Assembly (NCBI RefSeq): GCF_001682865.1
Contig: NZ_MAQX01000001.1
Location: 1,307,290-1,371,289 of the forward strand
DNA length: 64,000 nucleotides
Reading direction: 5' to 3'
DNA from: Bacillus sp. FJAT-26390
GTDB lineage: Bacteria > Bacillota > Bacilli > Paenibacillales > Paenibacillaceae
Part shown: positions 17,362 through 25,223 of the stretch, piece by piece
Layout: every line of letters starts with the position of its first letter
How positions within the stretch are numbered: position 1 is the stretch's first letter
Notes under the pieces: model-generated
What the model saw: the letters and a program-made list of their open reading frames with translations, nothing else
Database searches by the model: none
Told to the model about the DNA's origin: nothing
Made by a program: the position numbers and the translations under genes

Positions 17362-17790
17362 ATGGCTGTTGATCCTTATCTTAACTTTAACGGTAATTGT
17401 CGTGAAGCTGTTGAATTTTACGCTAGCGTCTTTGGAGCGAATGAGCCAAAATTCATGACTTTTGGCGATACGCCGCCTAGTCCCGAATACCCTCTGCCAG
17501 AGGAAGCGAAAAGTTTAATTATGCACACGCGGCTAAACATTCTAGGAACGAATGTTATGTTTTCTGATATTTTTCCTGGCATGCCTTATGTAGAAGGAAA
17601 CAACATTAGCCTCGCAATCGTTCATGAGAACATAGAAGAACTTCAATCGATTTTTCACAAGCTGAAAGAAGGCGGAGCAGTCGTCATGGAGCTTCAAGAA
17701 ACGTTTTGGAGCAAATGCTACGGCAGCCTTAAAGATAAGTTCGGCATTGAATGGCAATTTAACTACGACGATGGTGAAATGAACTTCTAG
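17362..17790 (+). CDS. VOC-family (PhnB/glyoxalase-like) protein
   Basis: A 142-residue vicinal-oxygen-chelate protein of the PhnB/YjdN type. It begins MAVDPYLNFNGNCREAVEFY and has FMTFGDTPPSPEY, LGTNVMFSDIFPG and the ending KDKFGIEWQFNYD. Family members fold like glyoxalase and many have no proven reaction. The ATG at 17362 is chosen since GAGGAG lies nine bases upstream, whereas the GTG at 17353 is too close to it. It is followed by a bidirectional terminator. The function is unknown; antibiotic or toxin binding is possible by analogy. Confidence 0.88.
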   Translation: MAVDPYLNFNGNCREAVEFYASVFGANEPKFMTFGDTPPSPEYPLPEEAKSLIMHTRLNILGTNVMFSDIFPGMPYVEGNNISLAIVHENIEELQSIFHKLKEGGAVVMELQETFWSKCYGSLKDKFGIEWQFNYDDGEMNF

Positions 17791-17819
17791 ATTTCGAACT
17801 ACTCGCAGATTCAAAAATA

Positions 17820-17865
17820 GGGTACGGAGCTTTTCATCAATTGAAAAGTTCTATACCCTTTTTTT
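17820..17865. terminator. Bidirectional terminator
   Basis: GGGTA pairs with TACCC around an AGCTTTTCA/TGAAAAG stem, followed by seven T on the plus strand and ATTTTTG on the minus strand. It separates the VOC gene from the convergent gene. Confidence 0.85.
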
Positions 17866-17895
17866 GAACAGCCAAATGGGATTTCTCCCATTCCT

Positions 17896-18591
17896 CTATT
17901 TTGCTTTCTTATTTTGTAAATCCGCAAGCGGCTTTGCCAGTCCCCTCCAACGTATAGGTAAAGCATCGGCTTCACTTAAGTATATAGCCCGCAAATACTT
18001 CGTTAAATCGTTAACCTGATCTTCAATCAAAACCTCGCGTATTTCCGATGCTTTTGTAGGTACCGTGTGATTGATTATGCGCTTAAACTCATTTGCCGGT
18101 AAAAACATACCCAAGCTTTTTTTATAAGAACAGCGATGCGGAAAGCGCGGCGCGCTCCCCGAGTCGTATTTAGAAAATTTCACGGCTGAATCATTTTCAC
18201 TTAGCAAACAATAAGCATCCGCTTCCAATATGGCAAATTGCTCGTCTGGTTCTCTGCGGGTATACATATCCAACATTTTCAGGCAATCCCTAACAGTTGG
18301 CCAGAAGAACACATGTCGGTCCAAGCACGAACGAAACTGCTCCTGCGTCGTTGAAGGGTCGATCATACTATCAGGAATCCGAAGATGTGCATTTATCGTA
18401 ATCGTTAATTCGTCATAGCTCACGTCCATCATACCAGCTCTGCGCTCGCCTGTAAGATGAGGATCGATGTTATAACTGGACAATAATCGATCCAGATGCG
18501 CAATAGCAGGCAAATTCCTTGCCCTCGTAAAATGATAAAGGGACTTTCTCCCCTTCGTTTTGGTCACTTCCGATATCACATCATCCCGCAA
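17896..18591 (-). CDS. Uncharacterised protein with ART-like YHFT motif
   Basis: A 231-residue cytoplasmic protein of no certain family. Near the N-terminus it has LYHFTRARNLPAIAHLDRLL, which resembles the opening of DarT-like and DUF7002-type proteins related to ADP-ribosyltransferases, then ERRAGMMDVSYDELTITI and RHVFFWPT. Whether a catalytic Glu is conserved cannot be judged without an alignment. The start is probably TTG (18591), with GGGGAG six bases before it. No antitoxin-like macrodomain gene is adjacent, so a toxin role has no support from context. Function unknown. Confidence 0.6.
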   Translation of the reverse strand: MRDDVISEVTKTKGRKSLYHFTRARNLPAIAHLDRLLSSYNIDPHLTGERRAGMMDVSYDELTITINAHLRIPDSMIDPSTTQEQFRSCLDRHVFFWPTVRDCLKMLDMYTRREPDEQFAILEADAYCLLSENDSAVKFSKYDSGSAPRFPHRCSYKKSLGMFLPANEFKRIINHTVPTKASEIREVLIEDQVNDLTKYLRAIYLSEADALPIRWRGLAKPLADLQNKKAK

Positions 18592-18672
18592 CGCTCTCTC
18601 CCCTGTCGAAATTCGATAGCCATAGCATTTCTATAATGTCAGCTTTTCAAACTACAGCGATTATATTTAGCA

Positions 18673-19176
18673 TTAAACGGGATAACCCCCGCCTGGCGGC
18701 GGCCAAGCTCCATTTATTCGGCGAAGCAGTACGATCTCCCCTAAATGATAGGAATTATGTGAGGCAATGTTGCGCAAAATGCCCGCTTTCGTTTCGGTAG
18801 GAAAATGTGCTATGGATTCATCCAGCTGCGTAGATCGAGCAATCTGACACGCTTTATCGATCCCACTTAGAAAATGCTGAACAATCGCTTGCCACTCCTC
18901 TTCGTTCTCCGGAGCTTCCTCGCTCGGCCAGCTATCCATCACATGCGAAGGCATGAGTGGCTTTCCTCCCTCAAGGTAGGTCAACAAAAAGCTTTGCCAG
19001 TAGCTCATATGCTTTAACAGCTGATAAATGCTGTAAGGCGCTTCACCGGTGCGTTTGCCTGCAAGCTCTGCTGTAATATCCGGCAATGCTCTAGCAATTG
19101 GGATATGTCCGCGTTCACCAATTAACGATTTTACGAGCGCTTCACCAAATGCTTGATTGGATTCTAGAATAGTCAT
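18673..19176 (-). CDS. DinB-family protein
   Basis: A 167-residue DinB/YfiT-like four-helix-bundle protein. The metal-binding histidines appear as LLKHMSYWQSFLL near residue 55 and ASHNSYHLGEIVLLRR near 145. Members act as metal-dependent thiol transferases or have unknown roles. The start at 19176 follows GAGGAG by seven bases. It stands alone between two unrelated genes. Confidence 0.85.
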   Translation of the reverse strand: MTILESNQAFGEALVKSLIGERGHIPIARALPDITAELAGKRTGEAPYSIYQLLKHMSYWQSFLLTYLEGGKPLMPSHVMDSWPSEEAPENEEEWQAIVQHFLSGIDKACQIARSTQLDESIAHFPTETKAGILRNIASHNSYHLGEIVLLRRINGAWPPPGGGYPV

Positions 19177-19406
19177 CGTTGTTCTCCTCTTCCTTCTGTA
19201 AGGTTTCGTACGCTGCAATGTATTAGTTATTAGATTGTATAAAATTAAGTTTCACTAAATAATAATACTGCGCAGTTATTCGCTGTGTCAAGAAGGGTGA
19301 TACGCACGTTAAAAAGCCTATTTAATAGAATCCGTACAAATGTACAAACATTATTCTATCAATAATCATAAGATGCTATTAATTCTGATTAAGGGAGATG
19401 ATAGAA

Positions 19407-19733
19407 ATGCCAAGAAACAAAAGCGGTGGTAACAGAAGCGGTGGAAATCGCAGTGGTGGTAACAGAAGCGGCGGCAACCGCAGCGGTGGTAACAGAAGCG
19501 GTGGAAATCGTAGCGGAGGTAATAGAAGTGGAGGCAACAGAAGCGGCGGCAACGTGCAACGCGTTTTATCCCAAATTGGAGTTGGTACTCCTGGTATTCG
19601 CATTCACTTTGACAATACTTTCCACACCGGCGTTTTCTTAGGATTTAGCAACGGCTCAGTCATCATTCTTGACAATGGAGTTCCCCGCTATATCAAGGTT
19701 ACTGCTGTCACTGCCGTCGACGTTGGCGTTTAA
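19407..19733 (+). CDS. NRSGG-repeat protein with C-terminal beta domain
   Basis: A 108-residue protein with two parts. Residues 4-48 are nine tandem pentads, NKSGG once and NRSGG eight times, so basic, glycine-rich and probably disordered. The remainder (VLSQIGVGTPGIRIHFDN to IKVTAVTAVDVGV) is a beta-rich domain of about 55 residues. Such low-complexity heads occur in spore coat and exosporium proteins, and this is the best guess, but no known family was recognised. The ATG at 19407 has AGGGAG nine bases upstream; the ATG at 19398 is too close. No signal peptide is seen. Confidence 0.75.
   Translation: MPRNKSGGNRSGGNRSGGNRSGGNRSGGNRSGGNRSGGNRSGGNRSGGNVQRVLSQIGVGTPGIRIHFDNTFHTGVFLGFSNGSVIILDNGVPRYIKVTAVTAVDVGV
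19416..19550 (+). repeat. 15-bp tandem repeat (nine units)
   Basis: Nine in-frame 15-base units encode N(K/R)SGG. Units differ mainly at third codon positions and in arginine codon choice (AGA versus CGN), so the amino acid repeat is kept while the DNA has drifted, which suggests selection on the protein. Confidence 0.9.
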
Positions 19734-19738
19734 TTGTT

Positions 19739-19767
19739 TATAGAGTGCCTGTGCAAGGCACTCTATA
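19739..19767. terminator. Perfect hairpin between convergent genes
   Basis: TATAGAGTGCCT and AGGCACTCTATA form a 12-bp perfect stem with a 5-base loop, directly after the NRSGG-repeat gene. No strong T-run follows, so it may be a weak terminator. Confidence 0.55.
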
Positions 19768-19777
19768 CATAAGTTTC

Positions 19778-20320
19778 TCAATGAGAATTCAATGCATCTG
19801 CCATTGCTTGAAGCTTTAAAACCGTTTTCCAGTTGCGTGCGGTTGCAGGAAGTACCTTTTGGAATTTTTTCGGAAGGTTGGAATCGAGCATGCTTCCGCT
19901 ATAAAAGAAATAAATGTCTCTTCCGGCAATCAGATAATCATCGTCATTCAGTTCAACCTCTGGGAGCTTGTCAATCGTGTCATCGGTAGGCGGTTTCTTT
20001 AAAAAAGTAAGATGGATGCTCTGTCCCTCTGCCAAAGACTTAAAATCAAATGGGCATTTATCTATAATGCTTGCAAGCTCGGAAGCAGACCGTAAAATAA
20101 CAGCAATATTAAATCCAAAGCATTTGCTAATTTCGCTTTCGATTTTCTCTTCCAGCAGTTCCTCCCCTTCCTCCGATTCGAACATCACATTTCCGCTATT
20201 TATGTAAGTTTGTACGCGTTCGAAGCCCATCGCTTCGAACATTTTTTTAAGCTCAGCCATTTTTATCATATTGTGTCCGCTCACATTAATTCCTCGCAAT
20301 AATGCAAAATAAATGGTCAT
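19778..20320 (-). CDS. DUF1697 protein
   Basis: A 180-residue protein with the DUF1697 hallmark start MTIYFALLRGINVSGHN and the strand VQTYINSGNVMFES. The ATG at 20320 has AAGGAG seven bases upstream; a reading to 20359 lacks support. These proteins have a ferredoxin-like fold and no established function. It is monocistronic. Confidence 0.9.
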   Translation of the reverse strand: MTIYFALLRGINVSGHNMIKMAELKKMFEAMGFERVQTYINSGNVMFESEEGEELLEEKIESEISKCFGFNIAVILRSASELASIIDKCPFDFKSLAEGQSIHLTFLKKPPTDDTIDKLPEVELNDDDYLIAGRDIYFFYSGSMLDSNLPKKFQKVLPATARNWKTVLKLQAMADALNSH

Positions 20321-20559
20321 GACGCTGCTCCTTCTCGTCCATTGGCGTTTTTTTGGCATTCTTTACTATTATAACCTGCGCGTTAACGAATGTCCTGTCG
20401 ACCGCCTCCGCCTTGCGGCATGATTCGTCAAATCATCCTATAATAAGCCCCGAGCGTTTGACAGCCTTTTTTGCCGAAATCCTATATTCTTGTCTTGTTC
20501 CTATGCAAGGCTTCACTGAAATATGCCAATTATTTTTAGAAAGAAAGAGGAGATGGATG

Positions 20560-20853
20560 ATGCTAATTAAAAAGAAAACCGATATTGCTTTTATTTTAGA
20601 GAACTTTAACGAATTGGCGCAATGGGACGCTTCGGGCGAAAAATTTTATTTCGTCTTTGCCGATCGCAAGCGCGGCGGACAATGGACGCTCATGAGCTAC
20701 CCGGAGGAGCGCTACAGTATACATGGACTAGGGCAGGACTATTTGGATGAGGCCGAGCATTTTTTCGATGAACAAGAGCAGATCCATTCCTTCCTTTGGG
20801 AAAATCGAGCTGCTTTCAACGCTGCTTTAAAACCAACGACCATGTGCAGCTAA
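20560..20853 (+). CDS. Small acidic protein of unknown function
   Basis: A 97-residue soluble protein starting MLIKKKTDIAFILENFNELA, with the strand YFVFADRKRGGQWTLMSY and an acidic helix DEAEHFFDEQEQ. I do not recognise the family. AAAGAGGAG precedes two adjacent ATG codons (20557 and 20560), and the second has the better spacing. A longer reading from 20353 starts before this ribosome binding site and overlaps the divergent gene. A strong bidirectional terminator follows. Confidence 0.7.
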   Translation: MLIKKKTDIAFILENFNELAQWDASGEKFYFVFADRKRGGQWTLMSYPEERYSIHGLGQDYLDEAEHFFDEQEQIHSFLWENRAAFNAALKPTTMCS

Positions 20854-20873
20854 CTTTTGGAGCGCAAAAAAAC

Positions 20874-20906
20874 AAAAAAAACACACATCATTGACGTGTG
20901 TTTTTT
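20874..20906. terminator. Bidirectional terminator
   Basis: AAAAAACACAC and GTGTGTTTTTT pair around a 9-base loop, with A/T runs on both sides serving the two convergent genes. Confidence 0.8.
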
Positions 20907-20912
20907 GCTGTT

Positions 20913-21830
20913 CTATTTTAACGAAGCTGGCGTCCCTTTGTAGCTCAGCCTCTGCTGCAGCATTTCAGCGAGTTCCTCTGGCGTGTCCCAAACAAATGGA
21001 CGGATTGGATGTGCTTGAACGAGCTGCTCATTCATGGAGCTTCGTCTCACCGTCCATATAAGAGGGATATTTTTGCCAAGCGCATAACCCGCTGCAAAAT
21101 AAACCTCGGCTGATTGATCGGTCAGATCAGCAATGATAAGCTTGCTATCGGAAATCATTGAAATCGAATGATTCTCTCGATCTTCCTGTTCGGATTGAAC
21201 AAACAAGCGGGGCAAATACCCGCACTGCTCCATTTTGGGAAAGATACTCTCCTGCCATTCCCTGCGCAGCTCATGATCCTCTGGAAGAAGCATGAAGCAT
21301 GGTTTTAATCTTCGCCCCCCTGCACCTGCAGCAGCTTCGCTCCACCCTTTCTCCGTCAGCTTAAATGTCATCCCTTCCCTAATGATCAGCTGCCCCTCTT
21401 TGAGCGTCTCTATAATGTACACAAGCTCTTGCAAATTCGGCGAATAGGTCAAGTTAAAGCTTTGCGACAGCGGATGGATGACTACTGCCTCTAAAGGCGC
21501 ATCCGAATGCCGGTACAAATATTGCAGCAGGCGGCCTGCTTTATCTTCGACAGAAACAGGAATTTTCGGTGAATTAGCAATCACCTCAATGGTTTCACTT
21601 GTCAGCGTAACCAACTCGCCGCAATCGGTTTGTTCGCGGATATATGCGGAAATGACCGGAAACCGTTTGCTTTTCATTTGATAAGAAATCGAATTAATGG
21701 CATTATAACTCTCTCTTAGTAATCGGTAAGAACCGTCAGGCACACAATAGCAGCCCATATAATGATCATGCTCACCTTTTGCTTCAATTGGCACGATCTC
21801 AGAACAGAACAAGCATCGTTTCTTTTCCAT
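20913..21830 (-). CDS. Zinc-finger protein with nucleoside-deoxyribosyltransferase-like C-terminus
   Basis: A 305-residue protein. The N-terminus has a probable metal site, CLFCSE followed by HDHYMGCYC. A middle region (about 90-165) looks like a winged helix (LQELVYIIETLKEGQLIIREG). The C-terminus (about 180-290) has SKLIIADLTDQSAEVYFAAG followed by GYALGKNIPLIW, the pattern of nucleoside 2-deoxyribosyltransferase-like and TIR-like nucleotide-binding folds. Similar domains sense or cut nucleotides, some in antiviral defence. No partner gene is adjacent. The ATG is preceded by a weak GGGGTG. Domain calls are by motif, and function is unknown. Confidence 0.65.
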   Translation of the reverse strand: MEKKRCLFCSEIVPIEAKGEHDHYMGCYCVPDGSYRLLRESYNAINSISYQMKSKRFPVISAYIREQTDCGELVTLTSETIEVIANSPKIPVSVEDKAGRLLQYLYRHSDAPLEAVVIHPLSQSFNLTYSPNLQELVYIIETLKEGQLIIREGMTFKLTEKGWSEAAAGAGGRRLKPCFMLLPEDHELRREWQESIFPKMEQCGYLPRLFVQSEQEDRENHSISMISDSKLIIADLTDQSAEVYFAAGYALGKNIPLIWTVRRSSMNEQLVQAHPIRPFVWDTPEELAEMLQQRLSYKGTPASLK

Positions 21831-21906
21831 TATCGTAATTCACCCCTATACATGTATCTTTCGCACATCTTACCGGATATTAGGGGTGATGTGCGATTAA
21901 GATTCT

Positions 21907-22362
21907 TTAATAAGGGGTGGTAATTTTTTCTTTACACCGGCATTGGCTCTCCAATTGGTCACATTTGTTGCAGTAATAAGGGTAAAGTTCGGAATCGTCA
22001 TTCGCCTTTGCTTCAACAATAATTTTATAGAGTACATCAGCTTCCCCGTCCTGAAGATCAAGATCGCGATAGATGTCGCTTAGCGGCGGCGGATTCTCAT
22101 TGCGGAAGGAAGCAAGCGTAACAGGACTCATCTCCCAGCTGCTTGCTTCATATTTCTTTATTCGACGCGGCGAAGGTTGATTGGAGCCATTAAAACGCAC
22201 AATAATGAAAAGAATGAAAGAAGACACGAGCATAACGGTACCTGATTTCCATGAATCCGTTAATCCGAGTACAAGGACGGAGAAAATGACGGCTGGGAAA
22301 ACAAACAGCAGCGAGAAAAGAGCGACAAACAGCTTCACTAATATTCTCCCTATTTCGTCCAT
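21907..22362 (-). CDS. Two-span membrane protein with Cys-rich tail
   Basis: A 151-residue protein with two hydrophobic spans (about 8-34 and 40-58), then a cytoplasmic-like region and a tail with YYCNKCDQLESQCRC, which could bind a metal. I do not recognise the family. The ATG follows AAGGAG. It lies downstream of no partner, and the gap to the next gene holds a terminator for the thioesterase gene. Confidence 0.65.
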   Translation of the reverse strand: MDEIGRILVKLFVALFSLLFVFPAVIFSVLVLGLTDSWKSGTVMLVSSFILFIIVRFNGSNQPSPRRIKKYEASSWEMSPVTLASFRNENPPPLSDIYRDLDLQDGEADVLYKIIVEAKANDDSELYPYYCNKCDQLESQCRCKEKITTPY

Positions 22363-22473
22363 GGCTTACTCCTTTTTTATAAAAAATCGCCTCTTTTCAT
22401 CCTATGCTGCAACAGGTTATCCCTATTTTCAGTTTATGCCGAACAAGCTACGCGAGTGGAATCCAATCAAAAC

Positions 22474-22503
22474 AGGCTGCAACGCATACATTCGCGGCAG
22501 CCT
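22474..22503 (-). terminator. Terminator of the thioesterase gene
   Basis: AGGCTGC and GCAGCCT flank a loop with partial pairing, followed on the minus strand by GTTTTG, 39 bases after the thioesterase stop codon. Confidence 0.5.
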
Positions 22504-22541
22504 GATGATATAAATCTTTTGCAAACGGGTATTGCTTTCGC

Positions 22542-23153
22542 CTACCAATCTACGCCCCATGCCGACTCATAACCTTTGTTTGCAGCATTTTGCGGCCTAG
22601 ACTGCGCACTTGTTTCCTTAACACGTTCCGTGCCCATAAAGCTTGCAAAATGTTTGCTTTCCTGCCGGCGGATCCGTCTAGCTTCCTTGCGGTCAGGCGC
22701 GGTGTCAAACAATAACCGCTCCTCATCCGATTCTGCGATTACGCCCGGAACTTCCGTTGGCTTGTCATCATCGCCTAGTGCAACAAAGGTCAGGAAAGAG
22801 GTCGCGCATACTCTGCGTCCGCCTGTTAACAAATCCTCAGTCACTACGCGGACAAATACTTCCATTGACGTTTTATGCGACCAAGTGACAAATGCGTTCA
22901 GACTTACCGCATCGCCTTTTTTGACTGGATACAGAAAATCGACGGAGTCCGTAGATGCCGTCACAACTGGCCTGCGGGCATGCTTAGTTGCGGCAATCGT
23001 AGCCACATCATCTATATAAGCCATTAGCTTTCCTCCAAAGATCGTACCGTGATGGTTCGTATCCGGCGGAAGGACGATAGCTTCTTTTATCGTTAATGAC
23101 GCTGAAGCGGGTCTAGCTTTTATAGGCAATACTAATTTCTCTAACATGTTCAT
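22542..23153 (-). CDS. Acyl-CoA thioesterase (YkhA-like hotdog)
   Basis: A 203-residue single-hotdog acyl-CoA hydrolase of the YkhA/BFIT type. The catalytic region NHHGTIFGGKLMAYIDDVA and the strand STDSVDFLYPVKKGDAV are clear. It would hydrolyse acyl-CoA thioesters in the cytoplasm. A tail of about 40 residues rich in Lys/Arg/Glu extends beyond the core. The ATG at 23153 follows AAGGTG. It is divergent from a LysR gene, and the shared 36-bp LysR-type element lies between them, so the LysR protein may regulate it. Confidence 0.9.
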   Translation of the reverse strand: MNMLEKLVLPIKARPASASLTIKEAIVLPPDTNHHGTIFGGKLMAYIDDVATIAATKHARRPVVTASTDSVDFLYPVKKGDAVSLNAFVTWSHKTSMEVFVRVVTEDLLTGGRRVCATSFLTFVALGDDDKPTEVPGVIAESDEERLLFDTAPDRKEARRIRRQESKHFASFMGTERVKETSAQSRPQNAANKGYESAWGVDW

Positions 23154-23215
23154 GGTAACACCTTTTTTCTTTATAAAATTTTTTCGATAACGCTAAGTTT
23201 ACACCTGAATCACAT

Positions 23216-23251
23216 ATAGGTAAAATACATATATCGAATAGTTTTCATTCC
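23216..23251 (+). promoter_or_regulatory. 36-bp element shared by two LysR promoters (copy 1)
   Basis: The blocks ATAGGTAAAAT, ATATATC and CATTCC occur here with the same spacing as at 27853-27888; 28 of 36 positions agree. It stands in the divergent region before a LysR gene and is probably its operator. Confidence 0.6.
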
Positions 23252-23319
23252 TTTTCATTATACTTGCTCTTACCTTTGAACATATACGGATGCTGTCCAA
23301 GCAGAAGGAGACGACCCTC

Positions 23320-24213
23320 ATGGATCTTAAACATTTGAATTATTTTGTCGCCGTCGCAGAAGCAGGCAGCTTCACGCAAGCTGCACGCAAGCTTCATGTT
23401 ACGCAGCCTTCTTTATCGAAAATGGTACGTTTGCTGGAGGAAGACCTCGGCGTGCAGCTCATCGACCGCTCCGCCAAACAGATTGAACTGACGGATGCCG
23501 GTCTAACCATCCTCCGCTCGGCCAAGCATATTATTCAGTCGTTCGAGCATATGTCAAGCGAGCTTGAAGAGGTCGCCAAACTAAAAAAAGGAATGCTCCG
23601 ACTCGGCATTCCCCCAATGGTAGGCGGTTATTTTCTTCCGTCCATTATTGAAAAATTTTTGACCCACTATCCGCAGATACGACTGCAAGTCATTGAACAA
23701 GGCGGCAAAAGCTTAGAGCAGGATATTTTGCAGGGCGAGCTCGATTTCAGCATGGTCATCCTCCCTGTCAAAGATGTGGAGAAATATCATGTTCTTCCCT
23801 GCATGAACGAAAACCTGCGCCTTGTCGTTCACGCCGGCCATAAGCTTGCTTCAGAGCCATCCATTCGGATGGATCAGCTGGAACATGAGTCCTTCATTAT
23901 GTTTCGTGAAGACTTTACGATCCACCATCTGATCAAAGAGCAGTGCACGGCGGCTGGCTTCGAGCCAAAAGTCGTGTTTGAAAGCTCCCAGTGGGACTTC
24001 ATGACGGAAATGGTCGCTGCAAAATACGGCATTACGCTTTTGCCAGAGCGCGTATGCATGCAGCTTGACCCAAAACGCTTCGCTTCCGTATCCATAGTCC
24101 AGCCGTCGATCCCCTGGCAATTATCGATGATCTGGAAGAAGGACAAGTACTTGTCCTTCGCATCGAAAGAGTGGATTCGGTTCATGGAAAACGAGCTCCA
24201 GAATAACAAATAA
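23320..24213 (+). CDS. LysR-family regulator (paralogue 1)
   Basis: A 297-residue LysR-type regulator: winged helix (LNYFVAVAEAGSFTQAARKL, TQPSLSKMVRLLEEDLG) and a two-lobed inducer domain (RLGIPPMVGGYFLPSIIEKF). It shares long identical stretches with the LysR protein at 27915-28802, for example ESSQWDF and TLLPERVC versus AMLPERIC, so they are paralogues. The start at 23320 has AAGGAGA nine bases before it. It is divergent from the acyl-CoA thioesterase gene. It may respond to a small carboxylate as CidR does, but this is inference. Confidence 0.92.
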   Translation: MDLKHLNYFVAVAEAGSFTQAARKLHVTQPSLSKMVRLLEEDLGVQLIDRSAKQIELTDAGLTILRSAKHIIQSFEHMSSELEEVAKLKKGMLRLGIPPMVGGYFLPSIIEKFLTHYPQIRLQVIEQGGKSLEQDILQGELDFSMVILPVKDVEKYHVLPCMNENLRLVVHAGHKLASEPSIRMDQLEHESFIMFREDFTIHHLIKEQCTAAGFEPKVVFESSQWDFMTEMVAAKYGITLLPERVCMQLDPKRFASVSIVQPSIPWQLSMIWKKDKYLSFASKEWIRFMENELQNNK

Positions 24214-24275
24214 CTTATAAAATGCCCGCCAGCCCATGTTGGTTCGACTTTAAAAGCCCATGGCGGACTCAAAGA

Positions 24276-25025
24276 TTATTTCAACACATATTTCTCTCGC
24301 AGATCCTCACGCAAAGTTACAGCCGAATCCTCTCTAATGTAATGGCAAACGTATGAGCGGCGCCAGCGGTCTTTGCTGCGGTTGCGATTGGAGGAATGGA
24401 TCAGCAGCTCATGGAAAAATAAAATATCACCTTTCTCCATTATGACTGGGATTTGCTCATTTAGATCAATGCCTTCCGTCTCTTCCGTCCACTCTTCATG
24501 CTCCTCGAGATTTTTCACCTTGCCATGCGGCAGCAGCCCTAGCTTATGCGTGCCCGGAATCACCCATAGGCAGCCATTCTCGGCATCAACCTTCTCTTCC
24601 ATCGCTATCCATGCCGCAACCATCGTCATGGGATCATTTTTGATATAATAGTAGTCTTGATGTGCAGCTTGGCCTGGTGAGCCCGGTTCCTTGTAGAAAT
24701 ACATGCTCTGCACGCACACAGCCTCTTTCTCCATAAGCTGTGCAAGCGTTCCGCGTACGAGCGGCAGCTTCATGACCTGCCTTGAGAAACTGTCATGCTG
24801 ATGAGGGTTGAACAGCCGTGTCGAGAAACGTGCTTTCTCTGAGGTTCGAGCAAAGTCAGGCGTCTCTTCCAGCGGAGCCGAACGCATCTCATAAATATGT
24901 CTATTAAAAGCATCAATTAAGTCGCCGCTGCAGCCTTTTTTTATTAAAATATAACCGTCTCTCTTGTATTGCTCAAGCTGTTCGTTGGATAATGGTTTTA
25001 AAAGCTCGTTTGGTAAGGTAATCAT
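24276..25025 (-). CDS. Phytanoyl-CoA dioxygenase (PhyH) family protein
   Basis: A 249-residue Fe(II)/2-oxoglutarate oxygenase of the PhyH family. The iron ligands appear as AHQDYYYIKND (His-x-Asp) and the distal His in ELLIHSSNRNRSKDRWRRS, whose Arg would bind 2-oxoglutarate. CLWVIPGTHKLG is typical. Members hydroxylate small molecules or fatty-acyl substrates. The start at 25025 has GAGGGG nine bases upstream; two other in-frame starts lie up to 25046. No operon partner suggests the substrate. Confidence 0.9.
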   Translation of the reverse strand: MITLPNELLKPLSNEQLEQYKRDGYILIKKGCSGDLIDAFNRHIYEMRSAPLEETPDFARTSEKARFSTRLFNPHQHDSFSRQVMKLPLVRGTLAQLMEKEAVCVQSMYFYKEPGSPGQAAHQDYYYIKNDPMTMVAAWIAMEEKVDAENGCLWVIPGTHKLGLLPHGKVKNLEEHEEWTEETEGIDLNEQIPVIMEKGDILFFHELLIHSSNRNRSKDRWRRSYVCHYIREDSAVTLREDLREKYVLK

Positions 25026-25223
25026 TGCAAACATCCCCTCTTCCATAAGTGAATGTGACCGGTGAATGTATACCCTGTCACTATACGTAAATCTTACGGT
25101 GGAAGGCCGTCATCAGCAATGGCTATAATTATCGTTCTTGTGTCTGAGATTGATATTCTCATGGAGGAGATATACAACCTTTTTACATACAGATGTTATT
25201 ACATAGACAAGGGAGTTCAGGTT

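Noticed and set aside
19416-19550. CRISPR array or other non-coding repeat
   Set aside because: Units are 15 bases with no spacers and are in frame inside a gene with a good ribosome binding site.
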